From assembly GCA_963575745.1 (NCBI GenBank), contig CAUYUJ010021679.1, forward strand, positions 1 through 64,000: a stretch of 64,000 bases of DNA, given 5' to 3'. Both the position numbers and the translations under genes were made by a program. The notes below the pieces were generated by a model that was not told the origin of the DNA, ran no database searches, and saw nothing but the letters and a program-made list of their open reading frames with translations. Origin of the DNA: Prorocentrum cordatum. Taxonomy: Eukaryota > Sar > Dinophyceae > Prorocentrales > Prorocentraceae. This document shows positions 31,106 to 43,000 of the stretch, piece by piece; position 1 is the stretch's first letter, and each line of letters begins with the position of its first letter.

Positions 31106-31136
31106 CTTCGCGCTTCGCGCAGCGCGAAGCGCGAAG
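31106..31136. repeat. Perfect GC-rich palindrome (15-bp arms)
   Basis: CTTCGCGCTTCGCGC is followed by a single A and then its exact reverse complement. The GCGAAGTTATTCGCGCTTCG motif repeats around 30950-31110. Confidence 0.85.
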
Positions 31137-31419
31137 TTGGGAGCCCTAGAATCGAACAGGCATGCTCGAGAAAGCGTTAGTCTGCCACCTCGAGGGCCCA
31201 AGCTCGAGTCCGTGTCGAGCTTTAATGAGAAACACGAGCTTCGGGCTCGAGCTATCCTACTGTATCGAGCCGGCGTCGAGGTGGTCGACCGCTCGCGCGC
31301 CGCCGACGCCACGGAGGGGGAGCCGGCCGAGAAGGCCCACAAGGAGGGGAGGCAGCAGGGCGCGAGATCCCGCAGCGCCCTCCTCGCGCGAGGCCTGGCC
31401 GCGGCGCCGCCGTCGCTGC

Positions 31420-31480
31420 GGCCGTCGTCGTCGTCGTCGTCGTCGCCGCCGTCGTCGTCGTCGTCGTCGTCGTCGTTCTC
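31420..31480 (+). repeat. (GTC)n tract
   Basis: GTCGTC with short interruptions. Upstream, GTCGAGGTGGTCGACC occurs near 30885 and 31275, a short direct repeat. Confidence 0.8.
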
Positions 31481-31815
31481 TGGGTTGGAGTCGGCTGGCT
31501 GGCGGTCTGAGGTGGCCAAAAATTGTCTCCGACCAGCAGGAAGGGGGTGCGAGTTCGAGGTATTGGGTTGGAGAAGGTTTTATCATTTTTCTGTCTCTGG
31601 GAGCAGTTTTCGGGCCCTGGGACTGTCAAGAACGGATCGGGGTGAAAAATCGTACCAGGTGGACGCCAGGAGGGGTTAGGGGACGGATTTTAAGCGGAGT
31701 TGCCCATTAGTCCCCCATCTTGGTTGATTCTCCCGGAGCCCATCCAGCTCAGACCCTTTTGGCGCCTTCATGTCGGGAATTCCGAGCCGCGTCCAGCAGT
31801 GGCAACGATGATTCC

Positions 31816-31860
31816 TTTTTTTTTTTTTTTTTTTTTTTCTTTTTTTTTTTTTCTTTTTCT
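31816..31860 (+). repeat. T-rich homopolymer tract
   Basis: About 40 T interrupted by two or three C. It could mark the poly-A end of a minus-strand retroposed sequence, but no such gene is seen beside it. Confidence 0.9.
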
Positions 31861-32184
31861 ACCCCCATCCGCCCAGTCCCAGTCCCGAGGCGAGGAGCCC
31901 GGCAGCGAAAGGGCTTGCTGCCGCTGCCCGCCGCTCTGCCGCCTGCCGCCCCGCCGCCCCGCCCGCCGGCCCGGCCACTTGGGCCCGAGTTAGGCCCCGG
32001 CCGCCGCGGGAGGGCCCCAGAGCCCGCGGCCTGGCAAAGCATGGCGTGTCGCCAAGGCCGCCACCGCGACACGCCATCCAGTAGTTCCTTGCCGTAGCTT
32101 CCCGAAGCGCCCCCGGACCCTCCGAGACGTCGGCGGCAGCGTCGGCGTCGCCGGCGGCGGCGTCTGTGGCGGCGGCTTCTGCGT

Positions 32185-32565
32185 CGTCGTCCTCCTCCTC
32201 CTCCTCCTCCTCCTCCTCCTCCTCCTCCTCCTCCTCGCCGTGCCCCCGCGAGCACAGGAAGAGGAGGAGGAGGAGGAGTGGGGAGGAGAAAGGGGCAGAA
32301 GGATGGGAGCAGGAGGACGAGAGGAGGGAGCAGAGCGGATCCTCGCCGTCGTCGTTGGCCTTGTCGTATCCGTCGCCGTCGGTGTCCTCCTCCTCCTCAT
32401 CATCCTCCTCTTCCTCCTCCTTCTCTTCCTCCTACTTCTCCCCCCGCTCCTCCCATTCCTCTTCCTCCTCCTCCTCCTCCTCCTCCTCCTCCTCCTCCTC
32501 CTCCCTCCTCCTCCTCCTCCTCCCCCCCCCCCTCCTCCCCCTCCTGCGCCTCCTCCTCCTCGCCT
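32185..32565 (+). repeat. (TCC)n tracts with purine interlude
   Basis: (TCC)n at 32188-32238 and 32380-32560, with a GGAGGAG-rich stretch between. Confidence 0.9.
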
Positions 32566-32609
32566 CTTAGTTGACCTTGACATATTCGGGCACGCTCCGC
32601 CTCTTAAGC

Positions 32610-32691
32610 AGCAGCAACAACAACAGCAACAACAACAGCATTAATAGCAACAACAACAACAACAACAACAACAACAACCACAACCACAACC

Positions 32692-32735
<44 letters not shown>
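32610..32735 (+). repeat. (CAA)n microsatellite
   Basis: CAACAA with GCA and CCA interruptions. Confidence 0.95.
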
Positions 32736-32739
32736 TACT

Positions 32740-33465
32740 AGCACGTGGGGACACACCGTTCTCACCAGTGCCAGGGTTTTCATAGGAGGCGGGCAATACC
32801 CCCACTTTGTGGGGGGGCCGGTTCAAGCTCTACCAAATTTCCAAACGACTCTTCGCCACCACCCACACCCAGCTTCCCGCCCTATGACGTTCGGACACTT
32901 CACTTCGTGGCATGCGGACGACCGTGGCTACTATTCAGGGCCCCGCGGCCGACGACGACGGCGTGCGCGCGCGAAGAAAAAACGAATGTGTCCCGCATGG
33001 TATTATTTGACAGGGATGATGGCCCTGGCAGGTGCGCAACCGTTGTTGCAGAAGTTCGAAAAAGTTGCTCGCAAAAGCCCGTTTGACAGAAATGTTTAAA
33101 AAGTGTTGGGTTTCCTACGAATCCGCAAGAGCGCGCGGGATGAAATTTTGACATTTTTTTGTTGAAAAACCATTGGTTTTTTGATGTTTTTATGTTAAAA
33201 TCGCTACCGAACACTAAGGTTTTGGAAGGATTTCGTCTTGCGCGCGCGAATGTCCACTTTACTTTATTTTTTTGCAAGGGATTCTTGAAGTTTGGTTATG
33301 TTAGAACAAGAAATGCCCACTTTAGTTTATTTTTTGCAAGGGAAAACCGATCGTAACAACACAACCGGATCCGGACCAACCCGTTTTGCTTGAGACTTCC
33401 TCACGAAAATGATGAAAATGAGGCTGCGGCCTAGGCGCGGCGGGGGGGTCGCGCACCAGGGGCCC
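32740..33465. other. Unassigned segment
   Basis: No gene was recognised. Two diverged stretches ending TTTATTTTTTTGCAAGGGA and TTTATTTTTTGCAAGGGAA (near 33265 and 33328) suggest a ~65-bp tandem duplication. Confidence 0.35.
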
Positions 33466-35104
33466 CAACAATAATTATTCTTTAGAAGTAATAATGTTCA
33501 ACAACAACAACAACAACAACGACAACGACAACGACAACAACAACAGCAACAGCAGCAACAGCAACAACAACAGCAACAGCAACAACAGCAACAGCAACAG
33601 CAACAATAACATCAACAACAGCAAACATGAATGTAAGATTATTCGCTCGTATCTGCTCGCGGGCCATTCAACACGTATATCTCAAACCCTCGATACCCAC
33701 CCTCTTCGTCTACGATCTTACCCCCTTGGGGGTATCTATCTTCCTTACCTGCAACATGTATTTCGTGCAGCCCCTGAGGCAGGGGAAGAGAGGACGGATG
33801 GAAGGAAGGGGCAAGGGGGAGGGAGGAGGATTGAACACGGGCTAGAGTACCAGGAAGGGGGTTAGGAGCAGAAAGCACGTGGCAGAACCAGACGGGCAGA
33901 TCGGGCGGGTAGACCCCAACGGGCGGGTCGGGAAGGCGGGCCCAAGCGGCCAGGTCGAGCAGGCGGGTTGTTGAAGCGTGCGCCGTGCATGAATCGCGAG
34001 AAAGCCTCGAGCGATAGCGCGATTCCCAAATAAATCGTGAGGAAATCATCCGCGAGAGCGTGATTCCTGAGTGTCGAGGGCGGCGCGGCGTTTGAGTGAA
34101 GTGCGAGGTAGTCCCATGCGAGAGCGCGATTCTAATATAAATTGCGAGGACGTCCCGCGCGAGATCGCGATTTGGAAATACATTGAGGAAGTATCAGGCG
34201 GGAGCCGCTGTTGTTGTCCACCTGTGGGCAGGGGTGCAGTTTGGTGACACGTCGCTTTCCCTTTTCAAAAACCGGATGTGAGCCCAGGAAGGAAGAAGCA
34301 ACTAAGCTTAAGAATGCAATGATTACTAGACAGGGGGTTCTTTAGAAATGAGAATGCAGCTATCATTTCAAGATTGTTCGTTCCTATCTATTCGCGTGCC
34401 ATTCAACACGCATATCCGAAACCATCGATACCCGCCCTCTTCGTCTTCGATCGTACCCAATTGGGGGGCATATCTCTCGTACGTGCAACATGTATTTCGC
34501 TCAGCCCCTGAGGCAAGAGAAGAGAGGACGGATGGAAGGAAGGGACACGCGGGACGGAGGAGGATGGAGCACGAGAGACAGTGCCAGGAGGGGGGCCAGG
34601 AGAAGAAAACAGATGGCAGAACCAGACGGGCAGATCGGGCGGGCAGGCCCCATTTGGCGGGTCGGGAAGGCGGGCCCAAGCGGCCAGGTCGAACAGGCGG
34701 CTTGCTGCAGCGTGCGCCGTGCATGAATCGCGAGGAAGCCTCGAGCGATAGCGCGATTCCCCAGTAAATCGTGAGAAAGGCCAAAGCGAGAGCATGATTC
34801 CTGCGTGTCGAGGGCGCGGCGTCCAAATAAAGTGCAGGGGGTCCCACGCGAGAGCGTGATTCCTGCATCGATAGTAAGGAAGTCCCGCGCGACACCACGA
34901 TTTTGGTGTAAATTGCGGCGAAGTCTAAGGCGGGAGCCATTGTTTTGTGTTGTTATTATTGTTGTTGTTCGTATTGCTGTTGTTTCAGTTCGGGGCCCAA
35001 CAACACATTTTGCTGACACGAAGCGTTTCCTGATACAGAAAAGTATCCCAGTGCGACCCTACCTAGGAGTTGGAACCCCTAGGAAAGCAGCATTAGTAGT
35101 AACA

Positions 35105-35395
35105 GTAACGCTAAGCTAAAGCTAAGCTAAAGCTAAGCCACAGCTAAGCTAAAGCTAAGCTAAAGCTAAGCTACAACTAAGCTAAAGCTGAGCAGCAGCT
35201 GAGCTAAAGCTAAGCCAAAGCCAACCTAAAGCTAAGCTAAAGCTAAGCTAAAGCTAAGCTAAAGCTAAGCTACAGCTAAGCTACAGCTAAGCTAAAGCTA
35301 AGCTAAAGCTAAGCTAAACGCTAAGCTAAACGCTAAGCGAAAAGCTAAGCGAAACGCTAAGCTAAAGCTAAGCTACAGCTAAGCTACAGCTAAGT
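35105..35395 (+). repeat. 11-bp satellite (GCTAAGCTAAA)n
   Basis: About 26 units of GCTAAGCTAAA, with GCTACAGCTAA and GCTAAACGCTAA variants, lie inside the second U module. AGCTTAGCT-type words are self-complementary, so each strand can fold. Confidence 0.95.
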
Positions 35396-36170
35396 TAAAT
35401 CCCAGGGGACTGGGGGGAACCGCTCCCAGGGGACTGGGGGAACCGCCCCGGGCGCTTTCCACTGCCCGGCCCCTGTAAGCTAGAGAGTAAGAACCCTTCT
35501 AGGCAGAGCCTAGGTAGGGGAATAAGGTTCGAGCCCTGGGAGCACTTCAATGGAAAAACACACTGATCACTCGAGGGCGGACCAACAACCATTATGTCGT
35601 ATCTATACATATATAAATATAAACAACAGCAATCACGCTAAGACCGTTCGATCTTATCTGCTCGCGTGCCATTCAACACGTGTACCCCAAACCCTCGATA
35701 CCCGCCCTCTTCGTTTTCGATCGTGCCCCATTTAGGGGCATATCTGTTTTACATGCAACGCGGTTTGCGTGCAGCATCGAAAAATAGGGAAAAGAGGACG
35801 GATGAAAAGAAATGACAAAAGGTAAGTGGGTTGCTGAAGCGTGCGTTCTGCATGAGTCACGAGGAGGTCCAGGGATAGCGCGACTTCCAAATAAATCGTA
35901 AGGAAATCCACAGCGAGAGCGAGATTCCTGAGTGTCTGGGGCGCGGCGTCCGAATAAATTGCAAGGAAGTCTCACGCGAGAGCACGATTATGGTGTAAGT
36001 ATGTCCCTCGCGAAAGTGCGAGTTGGAAATACATTGTGAGGAAGTATCTGGCGGGAGCCGCTGTTGTTGTAAACCGGGGCCCGACAGCACAGTCGGGTGG
36101 CATTTCACCTTCTCTTGTAAACAACAACGGGAAAAAAAAGCATTCCAAAATTCAAAAACGCAATGACTAC

Positions 36171-36842
36171 CAGAGGGGGTATCAGCAATGGTTCTTCGAC
36201 GTGAGAATTACACAATAAGATTACAGCAATATCAGCAACAACAACCACGACGACGACGACAACAACAACAATCATGTTACCCGAATGTTCTATTACCATG
36301 TAAGCTGCACCCATCCATCCTAATACCCCCCCTTCATGGGGATTGTCTTGCACGGGGTGGCCTGATATTTCCATAACCAGATTTCGCGCACAAAGAGGTC
36401 AACTCCTCTTCCGAGGCAACTCAACATCTCCAGCCCGGATGGCAAATCGCCTTCGCAATCGCCTTGCCCACGCTTTGCTTCTAACAGTGGCCTACAACCT
36501 CTGGGAGGGGCCTCACAACCTCCAGGGGAGACCCCGGATTCCTTTTGAGAGCTTCCGGAGCTCCTTGGAAAGCCCCATACAGCCTTGCAGAGAAACTTCA
36601 GAGCCCCTGCGGGAAACCTGAAGGCCCCTAGGAGACGCTGGGAAGCTGAGCTGGAGGGCGTCGGGGCCTCTTTGAAGGAGGCCGCAGGGCAATTTTGAGA
36701 AAGGCCTGGATCAGAAGAGTTCCTGGGCTCCAGGGAGGAGGAGGAAGAGGAAGGAGCAGGAAAAGACGGGTGACGACGACGACGATGACGACGACGAAGA
36801 TGACCACGGTAACGACGGTGACGACGACGACGATGACGACGG

Positions 36843-36878
<36 letters not shown>

Positions 36879-36920
36879 AAGGAGGAGGAGGAGGAGGACG
36901 GGTAAAAGGATGAGGCAGGA

Positions 36921-36978
<58 letters not shown>

Positions 36979-37400
36979 GCGTCGCCGCCGCGGGCTCCCG
37001 CGCGCCGAAACGAGAGCACCAGGGCGCCCCAGCGGGGGACAGCCGCGGAACCCTTTGGGATGCCCGAAACGCCAGGGCGTGAGCCTCTGGGAACTCTTGA
37101 GTACAATCGGAGGCTGTATCGAGCGGGAGCGTCATTGTTTGCCGGGGTGGGCACCTGCGGCGCCGAAGTGGGAGTGCTGGTTCTGGCTCGAGCGCGGTCG
37201 CCGGATTTGTTGGAAAGCCGGGTTTCGGCGGCGAGCAAAGGCACCGGCTATCAGTAAAAGGAGGGAAGTATCGAGCCAGAGTGTTGTTGTTTTTGGGGGG
37301 GCCGTTTCGGCGGCCCCCCAAAACCCATGAGCGGGAGCTTAATTTTCAAAGGAAGTACAGCCTGCGCCGAGGCGAGAGCGCCAGGGCGGATGAAGGGCGT
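36171..37400 (+). repeat. Module V, copy 1
   Basis: The module contains CCCCCCTTCATGGGGATTG, CAACATCTCCAGCCCGGATG, CAATCGCCTTGCCCACG and CAACCTCTGGGAGGGGCC, then (GAC)n-type tracts and CTGCGGCGCCGAAGTGGGAG. All recur in order in 38206-39560. Confidence 0.75.
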
Positions 37401-37437
37401 CCAAATGTAATAACTATTGAGTTATTAGGACTCAACG

Positions 37438-37469
<32 letters not shown>

Positions 37470-37804
37470 CATTTGAAGGTTGTTCGCTCCGATCTGCTCG
37501 CGTGCCAACCAACACGTTATCCCAAACACTTTGTACCCGCCTTCGTCGTCTTCGATCGTACCCGCTTGGGGATATAGCGGCCTTACCCACCATGCGAGAT
37601 TAGCGCAGCCCCTAAGACAGGGGATAAGAGGACGGACGAAAAGGGAGGGAAGAGGATGAAGCACGAGAGAAATTCGCCGGAGGAGGAACCGAAAGCACGT
37701 GGCAGAACCAGACGGGCAGATTGTACGGGGAGGCCCTAGCGGCCGGGTCGAGAAGGTGAGCCCAGGCGGCCAGGTCGAACAGGCGGGTCGTCGAAGCGTG
37801 AGCC

Positions 37805-37905
37805 GCGCGTGAATCGCGGAGGGGGAGGAGGAGGAGGAGGAGGAGGAGGAGGAGGAGGAGGAGGAGGAGGAGGAGGAGGAGGAGGAGGAGGAGGAGGAGG
37901 GGGTG
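37805..37905 (+). repeat. (GGA)n tract within module U4
   Basis: About 30 GGA units replace part of the GCGAGAGCGCGATTC stretch present in other U copies. Confidence 0.9.
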
Positions 37906-38205
37906 CCAGGCGAGAGCGCGATTCTTGCATGAGTTGAAAGGAAGCCCGCGCGACAGCCCGATTGTAATATATAAATTGTGGCGAAGCCTCAGGCGGGAGC
38001 CATTGTTTTTGTTGTTGTTGTTGCTGTTGCCGGTGGTGGTGTTGTTGTTGATTGTGTTATTGTTGTTGCTGTTGGTGTTGTCGGTGTTGCTGCTGCTGTT
38101 GTTCGGGGTCCAGCAGCACATTTTGCTGGCACTAAGCGCTTCCTGCTTAAAGTAGCAGACTGGGAGCACTTCAAGTGAAAAACACACTAATCACTAGAGG
38201 GCGGA

Positions 38206-39560
38206 CCAACAGCCATTATTCTTTAGGAGAGGAAATTACATCAAGAATTAGTTTCATCAACAAAAACAGCAGCAGCAACAACAACAAACAGTTCACCCGA
38301 TGGTTATATGATTAGTTATGTTGCGTCCATCATGATAGTTCCCCCTTCATGTGGGATCTCCTCTTGCACAAGAGGTCCGATATTCCATTACCCCAATCTC
38401 CCGCCCGAGGAGGTTTTGCAACACCTCTCCCGAGGCGTTTCAACATGTCCAGCCCAGATGCCACATCGCCTTTGCAATCGCCCTGCCCACGATGTCTAGG
38501 TATCACAACGCCCGAGTGGCCCAAAACCTCTGGGAGAGGCCCCACAACCTTTGGGAGAACCCCCAGAGCCCCCTGGATAGCCTCTGGAACCCCTTGGAGA
38601 GCCCCCAGAGCTTCTCAGAGAAGCTGCAGAACTCCGGATGGGAAACATGAGGGCCCTGGAACACGCTTTAAAACTGAATTGGAGGATTTCGGGGCATGTC
38701 GAAGTAGGCCTCAAGGCATTTGGAAATGGCCTGGACCGGAAGAGCTTCTGAGCTTCGGGGAAGGAAGAAGAGGGAGCAGGAGGAGGAGGAAGGAGGAGGG
38801 AAGACGAAGGGGGAGGAGAAGGAGGAGGAGGAGGAGGAGGAGGAGGAGGCGGAGGAGGACCAGGAGGAGGCGGAGGAGGAGGAAGAGGAGCAGAGAAGGA
38901 GGAGGAGGAGGAGGACGACGACGACGACGACGGGGCCGCCGCCGCGGGCTTTTTTGGGCCGCCCCCTGGTGCGCGGAGCGCGCAGGGGAGGCACGCGGGG
39001 CGTACCTCCGACGGTGCTTGCTGCCATCTTGAGGATCGGCACTATAGGGACCAGGGAAGCTCCTCCCTCCTCCTCCTCCTCCTCCTCCTCCTCCCCTCCT
39101 CCTCCTCCTCCTCCTCCACCTCCTCCCCCTCCTCCTCCTCCTCCTCCTCCTCCTCCTCCTCCTCCTCCTCCTCCTCCTCCTCCTCCTCCTCCTCCTCCTC
39201 CTCCTCCTCTGCGAGAGGCCCTGGCGGAGTTTTCAGCAGAAGCGGAAGAAGTATCGAGCGGGTGCGTCCCTGTTTGCAGGGGGGGGGCGTCTGCGGCGCC
39301 GAGGCGGGAGCGCCAGTCCCGAGGGAGAAGCAAGGGCGTATCGAGCGGGAGCGCCGGTTTTGTGGGAAGGCCAGCTTTCGGCGGCGAACAAGAACCCCGG
39401 TCCCGAGTAGAAAAGAGGGACGTCTCCATCGGGACTGTTGTTGGTGTTGTTGGGGGGCTGGTTTCGGCGCAACCCCGAAAGGTTCGAGCATTAAATTGAT
39501 TTTCGAAGAAAATGCAGCCGGCGCCGAGGCGAGAACGCCAGTGATGTAGAGCGCCCCGCA
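38206..39560 (+). repeat. Module V, copy 2
   Basis: Same word order as V1. It holds a (GGA)n tract near 38815-38915 and a long (CTC)n tract at 39065-39210 where V1 has (GAC)n, so different trinucleotides expanded at matching places. Confidence 0.75.
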
Positions 39561-39882
39561 CTCATAATTGTTTATTAGTTACGGTTCAACATGGACTAGG
39601 GAAGCTTCAGGGCCTCTGGGAGTCTCGAGTAGAAGCGGAGGAAGTATCGAGCGGTATCGTCGTTGTGTGCAGGGGGGCGCTTGTGGCGCCGAGGCGGGAG
39701 CGCCGGTCCTGAGTAAAAAACAAGGGAGTATCGAGCGGGAGCGCCGGTATTGTGGTAAAGCCCGCTTTCGGCGGCGAACACGAACCCCGGTCCCGAGTAG
39801 AAAAGGAGGAGGTATCGAGCGGGAGTGTTGTTGTTGTTGCTGATGTTGTTGTTGCTGTTGTTGCTATTGTTGTTGTTGTTGC

Positions 39883-39934
<52 letters not shown>

Positions 39935-41064
39935 GGGGGCCGGTTTCGGTGCACCCCCGAAACGCTTGAGCGTGAGCTTCGATTTCACATGGAAAACAGC
40001 TGGCACCTACGCGAGAGCGCAAGGGCGGACGAAGGGCGTCCAATGGTAATAACTGTTTAGTTTTTCGGATTCAGCAACAACCAACAACAACAATAATAAC
40101 AACAACAACAACAACAGCAGCAACAACGACAACGACAACAGCAACAGCAACAATCATTGTGTGATGGTTCGCTCTGATCTGCTCGCTCGCCACTCAACAC
40201 GTATACCCCAAGTCTGAGATACCCGCCCCGTTCGTCTTCGATCGTCCCCCCCTTGGGGGTATCATATCTTCCCTACCTGCCGCGTGTACTTGGCGCAACT
40301 CTTAAACAGGGGAACGAATGGAGGAGGGAAGAGACAAGGGTGAGGGAGAAAGATCGAGCACGAGAGAGACTTGCAGGAGGAGGGTTCGAAGTAGGAGCAC
40401 AAGCGGCAGAACCAGACGGGCGGGTCGGGCGGGCGGACCCTCACAGGCAGGTCGGGCGGGTGGGTCCAGACGGCTGGGTCGAGCAGGCGGGCACGGCAAA
40501 TTGCGAGGGAGTGCTACGCGAGAGCGCGATTCTTGCAGAATTGTGGGGAAGTCCTGCGAGAGAGCGCGATGTTGAAATGAATTGGGAGGAAGTATCAGAC
40601 GGGAGCCGTTGTTGTTGCAGTTCGGGGGCCACCAACCCAATCTGAACCTCAAGCATTTCCCTTGTAAACAACAAGGTGCGAGCCCCAGGAGGGGCATTTC
40701 AATTGGAAACACATAATGGACACCGAAGGGGGGGATCAACAATCATCAGGTTTGAGACATGAGAGTTCAACAAAACAGCAGCAAAAACAGGTAAGCGCCA
40801 GTAGCGACACTGGCAGAAGGAGACAATGTAGCAGCGCCTGTAGCAGTAGCAGCACTGGAGGCTTGCAGTGCCTCTCAGTTGACCTTGGCCTCGTCGGGCA
40901 CGTTCCGCCTCCTCCTTCGCCTCCTTCAGTTCTTGGCTTTCGGATCGTAACGCGGGTCCCGGGCGGCCGCCGGAACGCTCTGCGAGCACCCCCAGGGCCC
41001 TCCTCTTGGCGAGGCGCGACTGTCGGAAGGCGTCCCGGGGGGGGCGAGAAGACCCCAAGTTGTG

Positions 41065-41300
41065 CCACGGGTCAGAGTGACCTTTCGCTGGAGTGGCCTT
41101 TTGTGCGGGACCCCCAGATGTCTGGATGCGGTACGATAGCAGCGGCTTGCGCGCTTGACTTCGCTGGAGTGACCTTTGGGGCGGGACCCACAGATGGCTG
41201 AGTGCGGTGCGATAGCAGCGGCTTGCGCGTTTGGGTTTGGCCTCCCCGCGCCCCCCGAAAGCCGCGCACCAAAGGTCACACTCTTGCCTGGGGTCACTTT
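41065..41300 (+). repeat. Dispersed repeat S, partly tandem copy
   Basis: Two units with CGCTGGAGTG, GCGGGACCC and CGATAGCAGCGGCTTGCGCG at 41081-41155 and 41162-41232, followed by AAGCCGCGCACCAAAGGTCA. The last part matches 1170-1290. Confidence 0.65.
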
Positions 41301-41344
41301 TGCGAGAAGACCCAAAGACCAGGCGAAAGCTTCCGATAATTTCC

Positions 41345-41545
41345 GAGGCGGTCCTCGCCGTCGTCGTCCTCGCCCTCGTCGTACTCGTCCTCATCCTTGC
41401 CATCCTGGTCCTCGCCGTCCTCGTCGTCTTCGTCTTCATCGTCGTCGCCACGTCGGTCCTCGTCCTCCTCGCCCTCCTCGATCTCGCCCTCCTCGTCCTC
41501 GCCGACCTCGCCCTCGTCGTCCTGGTCCTCGTCGTCCTCGTTGTG
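41345..41545 (+). repeat. Degenerate CTCGTC hexamer tract
   Basis: Imperfect TCGTCC/CTCGTC units form a low-complexity tract that yields spurious Val/Leu- or Asp/Glu-rich frames. Confidence 0.8.
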
Positions 41546-41981
41546 AGGCCTCGCCGTGGCGCTGGCGTGCCTCGCCGTGGGCGTGTCCAGCGGTGTCGCC
41601 CTCGTGAGCGGCGGCGCCCCAGGCGGCGGCCGTGCGGGGCTCGCCGGGAGGCGGGCAGACTGCTCTCGGGGGGGGGGGGCTGCACGGTTTTGTATATCCA
41701 AGCGGCCTTGCGGCCAGTGCCGCCAGCCTTGCACCCGAGGAGGACGAGGAGCGGGAGCAGGAGGAGGATGATGATGAGGAGGAGGAGGAGGCTGAGGTGG
41801 ACGCTGAGAGGCGCGCGGGGCCGCGCCCGCGTCGGCCGCGTCGGGGGCTCCCGTGGTGCGCTCGCTCCGGGGCCCTCCTCGGACCCGAGGGCCCCAGGGC
41901 ATGCGGAGGAGGAGAGAAGGGAGGAGGACGAGAAGGAGGAAGGCTTCTTCTTCATGCGTTCCTACATGAAACTATGATCAT

Positions 41982-42375
41982 TGCAGAACGCTGCGAATCG
42001 ACGTGACTGCTGCGTCCTGACAATCCTAAATCGTGCCAAGACATCAGTCCTGGGACTTCAACACCGCGAATCAACATGACCGCTGCGTCCTAACAGTCCT
42101 TAGTCGCGCCAGAGCACCGTTCCTGGGACTTTTACCCTACGGTCCTCGAAACTGCTGCAAACTTCTAATTGGAGCGGAACTGCCCTCCACCCTTGAACGT
42201 GTTGCAAGCGTACAAGACGAGTGTGCCCGCCTCCGAAGGCAAGAGCCACATTGGCAAAGCGGGCCGCTCTCCATCTTGGAATTGCTGCAAGCTTATGTTC
42301 GCGGCACTAACGCAGGAGCCACATTTTGAAGACGGCCCGCCCTCCGTCCTGGCAGCGACTACAAACTTCAAGCTT
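41982..42375 (+). repeat. Two short tandem repeat families
   Basis: A ~77-bp unit (GACTGCTGCGTCCTGACA, CCTGGGACTT) occurs twice at 41982-42135. A ~85-bp unit (GCGGGCCGCTCTCCATCTTG, TGCTGCAAGC, AGCCACATT) occurs about three times at 42150-42370. Confidence 0.65.
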
Positions 42376-42471
42376 CAGAACCATCAACGGCGAGGGAGTC
42401 TTGGGCGGCGCTACATCCTTAGCCATAGGCCATAGGTTGCTTTTAAAATCTTTAGGGAGGCACTGTTTATT

Positions 42472-42649
42472 CCCAACCATCCTGTGGTGTCGGGTCCTCG
42501 TTTTGAAGAGACAGCGCCCCGCGTCCCACCTCCTTCCTCCTTCCTCCTCCTCTCGTCCTCCTCCCTCCTCCCCCATCTTTGCCTTTGCTCTCCGCATGTC
42601 TCAGCAGCATCATCATCATCAGCAGCATCATCATCATCATCATCAGCAA

Positions 42650-42702
<53 letters not shown>

Positions 42703-42964
42703 CCGTCATCAGCATCATCATCATCACCATCATCGTCATCATCGGCATCGCTATGGTTAATTCGCTTCGTGGCCCCATAGGGAGCTCCACAGAAGCCCCC
42801 ACTGGGGGGCACATACGTCCCCCACGCCCAGGACAGCGCTTGATGGCCCCATAGGGAGCTCCACCGAAGGCCCCGGTGGGAGGGGGGGGGGGGGGGGCAC
42901 ATGCGCTCCCACGCCCAGGACCGCATTTCGTGGCCCCATAGGGAGCTCCACCGAAGGCCCCAGT

Positions 42965-43000
<36 letters not shown>

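Larger units (their letters stand above)
33470..40745 (+). repeat. Higher-order repeat of U and V modules
   Basis: Module U recurs five times: 33470-34335, 34336-35575, 35576-36170, 37401-38205 and 40046-40745. Each runs from a (CAA)n patch through CTGCTCGCGTGCCATTCAAC, CGCCCTCTTCGTCTTCGATC, TGAGGCAGGGGAAGAGAGGA, AACCAGACGGGCAGATCGG and GCGAGAGCGCGATTC units to GGCGGGAGCCGTTGTTGTTG. Module V recurs at 36171-37400, 38206-39560 and, truncated, 39561-40045. The order is U-U-U-V-U-V-v-U, a compound satellite or decayed tandem of a larger repeat. The long frames in it are not conserved between copies. Confidence 0.8.

Noticed and set aside
31816-31860. T-rich run as the poly-A tail of a retroposed gene
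   Set aside because: No coding sequence or target duplication was found on the side where the transcript should lie.
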